Part shown: in pieces, positions 60,324 through 64,000 of the stretch
Layout of the letters: each line of letters opens with the position of its first letter
How positions within the stretch are numbered: the stretch's first letter is position 1
NCBI GenBank assembly: GCA_965116245.1
Contig: OZ220497.1
Location: 1,178,001 to 1,242,000 of the forward strand
Direction of reading: 5' to 3'
DNA length: 64,000 nucleotides
DNA from: Poriferisodalis sp965116245
Lineage (GTDB): Bacteria > Actinomycetota > Acidimicrobiia > Acidimicrobiales > Poriferisodalaceae
Program-made: the position numbers and the translations under genes
Notes under the pieces: generated by a model
Databases searched by the model: none
What the model was told of the DNA's origin: nothing
The model's input: the letters and a program-made list of their open reading frames with translations, nothing else

Positions 60324-61355
60324 TCAGGTTGCGCGCCTGCCGGGCGCGTTGGCGCCGACAGCAGGTAGCGCACCGCACAGGTTTGACGCTGAAGCCCGCA
60401 AGCCCACCACTGCTGGAGTGGCATCGAACGACTCCAACGCCTCAAGCGCTTGGTTGACGTAGTTCTGTGCTGTAGTGACCGAACTGGCGATTTCGGCGCT
60501 GCCCACAACGATCGCCCGCGCTTTATCACGCTGCGCGTCGTCCAGTGGCTCACCCAGCAACCCCTCCAGGCGCTCGCTCGCCGGGCTGCCATCCGCCAAG
60601 AGTCGGATCACCGGCAGCGTGTACACGCCCTCGCGCAAGTCGTTACCCGACGGTTTACCAAGCTGCTCATCGGAGGCGATCAAATCCAGCACGTCATCCA
60701 CGATCTGAAAGGCCATCCCATAGGCCAGCCCGAAGATGGTCAAACACTCCAAGGTTTCACTGTCGACGCCAGCCACTAGTCCCCCGATGCGACACGAAGT
60801 CGCATACAGATCGGCCGTTTTGCCAGCGATAGCCAGCAAGTACTGCTCCTCCGTGCGGCGCCGGTCGTAAATCAACTGCAGCTCGCGTACTTGGCCCTCG
60901 CACAGGCGCCCAATCGTGGCAGCCAACAGTGCCGCTACCTCGGTTCCCAGCGAAGCCGCCAGCTCCGACGCCCTAGCCAGCAAAAAGTCGCCTGCCAGGA
61001 TCGCCTTCAGGTTGCCCCAGCGGTGGTTCACCGCATCGATGCCGCGCCGCGTCTGAGCGTCGTCCATGACATCGTCGTGGTACAGCGAACCCAAATGCAC
61101 CAGCTCCACAGCGACACCACCGCAGATCATCTCCTCCGAGACGGCGGTTGGCGCCGCGCTGTCGGGGTCCAGCGCCAGTGCCGAAGCGATGACGAACGCA
61201 GGCCTTAGGCGTTTACCGCCTGCGGGGATCAGGTGCGAGGTGACTTCAGTGAGAAACTCATCGCCAGTAATCGCAGCAGCGCGCAACGCCGACTCAACGC
61301 GGGCCAGATCGTCTTGTGCATTTGGCCTGGCTTGCAACGGAGAGAGCGGAGTCAC
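60324..61355 (-). CDS. Polyprenyl diphosphate synthase (trans-isoprenyl)
   Basis: 343 aa from GTG 61355 ('TPLSPLQARPNAQDDL'); longer in-frame sequence upstream runs into the divergent clpC gene and is discounted. 'HLIPAGGKRLRPAFVIASAL' binds the allyl substrate, with first Asp-rich motif 'LVHLGSLYHDDVMDDAQTRR', 'AILAGDFLLARASELAASL' and second Asp-rich motif 'FQIVDDVLDLIASDEQLGKP'. It makes long prenyl diphosphates for quinone or carrier lipids. The C-terminus carries a low-complexity Ala/Gly end. Divergent from clpC over 151 bases. Confidence 0.94.
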   Translation of the reverse strand: MTPLSPLQARPNAQDDLARVESALRAAAITGDEFLTEVTSHLIPAGGKRLRPAFVIASALALDPDSAAPTAVSEEMICGGVAVELVHLGSLYHDDVMDDAQTRRGIDAVNHRWGNLKAILAGDFLLARASELAASLGTEVAALLAATIGRLCEGQVRELQLIYDRRRTEEQYLLAIAGKTADLYATSCRIGGLVAGVDSETLECLTIFGLAYGMAFQIVDDVLDLIASDEQLGKPSGNDLREGVYTLPVIRLLADGSPASERLEGLLGEPLDDAQRDKARAIVVGSAEIASSVTTAQNYVNQALEALESFDATPAVVGLRASASNLCGALPAVGANAPGRRAT

Positions 61356-61506
61356 GGTGCCACCGTAAACGACAGAACCCCCGCTGAGGCACCCAATTGT
61401 CAAGCTGCGTGTTGGCGGACCTTCGTTACACTGCGCCAAGGAGATTCTCGGCCTTGAGCGTGAGTCGTAACGCACGGCTGACGTCAGGCTGAAATCAGGA
61501 GGTCCA

Positions 61507-64000
61507 GTGTTTGAACGGTTCACCGATCGGGCTCGCCGGGTGGTGGTGTTGGCGCAAGAAGAAGCGCGCTTGTTGAACCACAACTACATCGGCACCGAGC
61601 ACATTTTGTTGGGGCTGATCCACGAGGGCGAGGGCGTGGCCGCCCAAGCGCTTGAGTCGTTGGGCATTTCGCTTGAAGCGGTGCGCAGCCAGGTTGAGGA
61701 GATCATCGGGCAGGGCAGTTCGTCACCTAGTGGTCACATTCCCTTTACGCCGCGTGCGAAGAAGGTGCTGGAGCTGTCACTGCGTGAAGCGTTGCAGCTT
61801 GGCCACAACTACATCGGCACCGAGCACGTGTTATTGGGTCTGATCCGCGAAGGTGAGGGCGTGGCCGCACAAGTGCTGGTCAAGCTCGGCGCTGACCTGT
61901 CGAAGGTGCGTCAAGAGGTGATTCAGCTTCTTTCTGGCTATGGCGGTGCGAGCGGTGGCCGCGAAACGGTGGGTGCCACTTCGGGTAGGGGCAGCGAGCA
62001 AGGCGGCCAGAGCGGTTCGCTCGTGCTGGACCAGTTCGGACGTAACTTGACCGCGGATGCTCGGGCCAAGAAGTTGGACCCGGTCATCGGGCGGATGCGC
62101 GAAACGGAACGGGTGATGCAGGTGTTGTCTCGCCGCACCAAGAACAACCCTGTGCTGGTGGGCGAGCCTGGAGTCGGCAAGACGGCGATTGTGGAGGGCC
62201 TCGCCCAAAAGATCGTCAGCGCCGATGTGCCGGAGCTGTTGCGCGACAAGCAGCTCTACACGTTGGATCTGGGCGCGCTCGTGGCTGGCTCTCGCTACCG
62301 GGGCGATTTTGAGGAACGTCTCAAGAAGGTCCTCAAGGAGATACGCACCCGCGGGGACATCATTTTGTTCATTGATGAGCTGCACACGCTGGTTGGTGCT
62401 GGCGCTGCCGAGGGGGCGATTGACGCCGCGTCAATTCTCAAGCCCATGTTGGCGCGCGGCGAACTGCAGACCATCGGCGCTACGACGCTGGAGGAATATC
62501 GCAAGTATCTGGAGAAGGACGCCGCGCTTGAGCGTCGCTTCCAGCCGATCACGGTGGATGAGCCCACGCTTAGTCACACCATTGAGATCGTAAAGGGGCT
62601 GCGTGATCGTTACGAGCAGCATCACCGTGTCACCATCACCGATCAGGCGCTGGTAGCCGCCGCGAACCTGGCCGATCGCTACATAGCCGATCGTCACCTG
62701 CCGGACAAAGCCATTGACCTCATCGACGAAGCCGGGTCTCGCCTGCGCATCAAGCGCATGTCCACACCGCCCGATTTCAAAGAGATCGAAACGAAGCTGG
62801 CTGATGTCATTGAGCGCAAGAAACAGGCAGTGGAGTCGCAAGACTTTGAGACCGCCGGGGAGCTGCGTGACGAAGAAAAGGAGCTGCTAGAGCAGCGCAC
62901 GGTTGTGATGGAGCAGGCCAAAGCCGAAGGCCACGATCTGTTTGATGAGGTTGATGAAGAGGCCATCGCAGAGGTGCTGTCGATCTGGACGGGCATCCCG
63001 GTGTACAAGCTCACCGAGGAGGAAACCCAAAAGCTGCTGCACATGGAGGACGCGCTGCACAAGCGGGTTATTGGTCAGCACGACTCCATCAAGGCCGTCA
63101 GCCAGGCCATTCGCCGGACCCGTGCCGGTTTGAAAGACCCGAAGCGGCCCGGCGGCTCGTTCATTTTCTTGGGACCGTCGGGTGTGGGCAAAACCGAGCT
63201 GGCCAAGACGCTGGCCGAGTTCCTGTTCGGTGACGAGGACTCACTTATCAGCCTTGACATGTCGGAGTACATGGACAAGTTCACCGTCAGCCGACTGGTG
63301 GGTGCTCCACCTGGCTACGTCGGCTACGACGAGGGCGGCCAGCTCACCGAAGCGGTACGACGCAAGCCCTTCTCGGTTGTGCTGTTCGACGAGATCGAAA
63401 AGGCCCACCCAGACGTGTTCAACACGCTGCTGCAAATACTTGAAGAGGGTCGGTTGACCGACGCGCAGGGTCGATCAGTGGATTTTCGTAACGCTGTTCT
63501 GATAATGACCTCCAACCTGGGCACCGCGGACCTAAGAAAAGCACGCGTGGGTTTCGCTACTGCCGATGAGGGTGCCAGCTACGAGCGAATGAAAGAGAAA
63601 GTCAATGATGCGCTCAAGGCGCACTTCCGGCCCGAGTTTTTGAACCGCATCGACGACACTATTGTCTTCCACGAGCTCAGCATTGATGAGGTTGTCAAAA
63701 TCGTCGATCTCATGATTGTCCGCACAGCCGATCAGTTGCGCGCCCAGGGCCTCGGCTTAGAACTTACCGATGCCGCCAAGGCTTGGCTGGCCCGTACCGG
63801 CTACGACCCACAACTAGGTGCCCGACCGCTGCGACGAGCGCTACAACACCACGTCGAGGACTCACTCAGCGAGAGGATCCTCTACAAGGAGTTCCACGCT
63901 GGCGAGATCATCGTTGTGGACGTAGAGGACGACGAAATTGTGTTCCGTGCCATCGAAGGCTTCGACCCAGGACCCATCGAACTGGAAGAGGCCGCGACGG
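61507..64000 (+). CDS. clpC: ATP-dependent Clp protease ATPase subunit ClpC (partial, runs off window)
   Basis: GTG 61507 with AGGAGG (61497-61502) 4 bases upstream; 831 codons to the edge, nearly full length. Two N-terminal Clp repeats ('NHNYIGTEHILLGLIHEGEG', 'GHNYIGTEHVLLGLIREGEG'), first ATPase 'VLVGEPGVGKTAIVEGLAQK' with 'IILFIDELHTLVGAG', a UVR-like mid-domain 'DFETAGELRDEEKELLEQR', second ATPase 'FIFLGPSGVGKTELAKTLAE' with 'SVVLFDEIEKAHPDVFNTLL', and 'GARPLRRALQHHVEDSLSER'. Unfoldase that feeds ClpP. The end is cut in an acidic tail. Confidence 0.98.
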   Translation, partial: MFERFTDRARRVVVLAQEEARLLNHNYIGTEHILLGLIHEGEGVAAQALESLGISLEAVRSQVEEIIGQGSSSPSGHIPFTPRAKKVLELSLREALQLGHNYIGTEHVLLGLIREGEGVAAQVLVKLGADLSKVRQEVIQLLSGYGGASGGRETVGATSGRGSEQGGQSGSLVLDQFGRNLTADARAKKLDPVIGRMRETERVMQVLSRRTKNNPVLVGEPGVGKTAIVEGLAQKIVSADVPELLRDKQLYTLDLGALVAGSRYRGDFEERLKKVLKEIRTRGDIILFIDELHTLVGAGAAEGAIDAASILKPMLARGELQTIGATTLEEYRKYLEKDAALERRFQPITVDEPTLSHTIEIVKGLRDRYEQHHRVTITDQALVAAANLADRYIADRHLPDKAIDLIDEAGSRLRIKRMSTPPDFKEIETKLADVIERKKQAVESQDFETAGELRDEEKELLEQRTVVMEQAKAEGHDLFDEVDEEAIAEVLSIWTGIPVYKLTEEETQKLLHMEDALHKRVIGQHDSIKAVSQAIRRTRAGLKDPKRPGGSFIFLGPSGVGKTELAKTLAEFLFGDEDSLISLDMSEYMDKFTVSRLVGAPPGYVGYDEGGQLTEAVRRKPFSVVLFDEIEKAHPDVFNTLLQILEEGRLTDAQGRSVDFRNAVLIMTSNLGTADLRKARVGFATADEGASYERMKEKVNDALKAHFRPEFLNRIDDTIVFHELSIDEVVKIVDLMIVRTADQLRAQGLGLELTDAAKAWLARTGYDPQLGARPLRRALQHHVEDSLSERILYKEFHAGEIIVVDVEDDEIVFRAIEGFDPGPIELEEAAT

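Overview
The window is about 60% GC bacterial chromosome. The gene content points to an Actinomycetota member, probably Acidimicrobiia or a relative: a DUF222/HNH protein, LppM-like lipoproteins, a DUF2342 'F420-associated' metallopeptidase, a lysine-rich TopA tail, ClpC, the three-subunit sdhCAB form, and many GTG/TTG starts and GTGA overlaps. Lineage is inferred from gene families only. There is no CRISPR array, rRNA, prophage or recognisable IS; the only RNA gene found is a tRNA-Thr(CGT).

Layout. 1-2.1 kb (minus): nitroreductase (cut by the window edge), Fpg-family glycosylase and SCP2-like protein. 2.2-4.4 kb (plus): hemB and a DUF4143 ATPase. 4.5-11.8 kb (minus): alcohol dehydrogenase, thrS, a 59-aa membrane protein missed by ordinary length cut-offs, and dnaE. 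12-16.4 kb: a frameshifted Fic gene, an HD protein resembling the back half of a CCA-adding enzyme, a PPOX-fold protein and a lipoprotein sugar dehydrogenase. 16.4-23.8 kb (minus): sdhB, sdhA, sdhC, a glycosidase-like protein lacking recognisable catalytic motifs, and a DUF222/HNH protein. 23.9-29.9 kb: a MoxR/VWA pair, a TetR regulator divergent from a luciferase-like monooxygenase, and a STAS protein. 30-40.6 kb is rich in membrane functions: nhaA, hppA, two LppM-like lipoproteins, a GMC oxidoreductase, amt and DUF368. 40.7-52.2 kb (plus) is housekeeping: topA, MFS, tmk, holB, tRNA, DUF2342, tilS, hpt, a phosphatase-like protein, folB and folK. 52.4-57.7 kb is accessory and more AT-rich: a 958-aa fibronectin/Calx-beta protein with polythreonine linkers, a thioesterase and a second DUF4143 ATPase. 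57.9-64 kb: 3-hydroxyacyl-CoA dehydrogenase, a folP-like gene, polyprenyl synthetase and clpC (cut by the edge).

How genes fit together. sdhCAB, hppA, nhaA and amt cover membrane energetics and ion/nitrogen transport. tmk, holB, topA and dnaE serve DNA synthesis. hpt, folB, folK and the distant folP-like gene serve nucleotide and folate metabolism. Prenyl synthesis plus the DUF368 lipid-carrier transporter serve the envelope.

Most notable. Two cell-surface genes have a long poly-C tract at the junction of an upstream start and the signal peptide. The second LppM-like lipoprotein has C15 at 35928-35942. A homologous upstream ATG at 35989 is out of frame by one base and would be in frame with C16 or C13. 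The fibronectin-type protein has C11 at 52382-52392, and C10 or C13 would join an upstream ATG at 52286. Together with microsatellite-encoded polythreonine linkers and near-identical internal repeats, this looks like a slippage-driven (phase-variable) surface system, although homopolymer assembly error must be excluded. A second theme is short tandem repeats, often 15 or 30 bp, that add disordered segments to enzymes. A third is enzyme folds with expected catalytic or structural residues missing: the GH2-like protein, a dual-specificity-phosphatase-like protein, the STAS protein, the DHPS-like protein, the alcohol dehydrogenase zinc lobe and the second DUF4143 protein.
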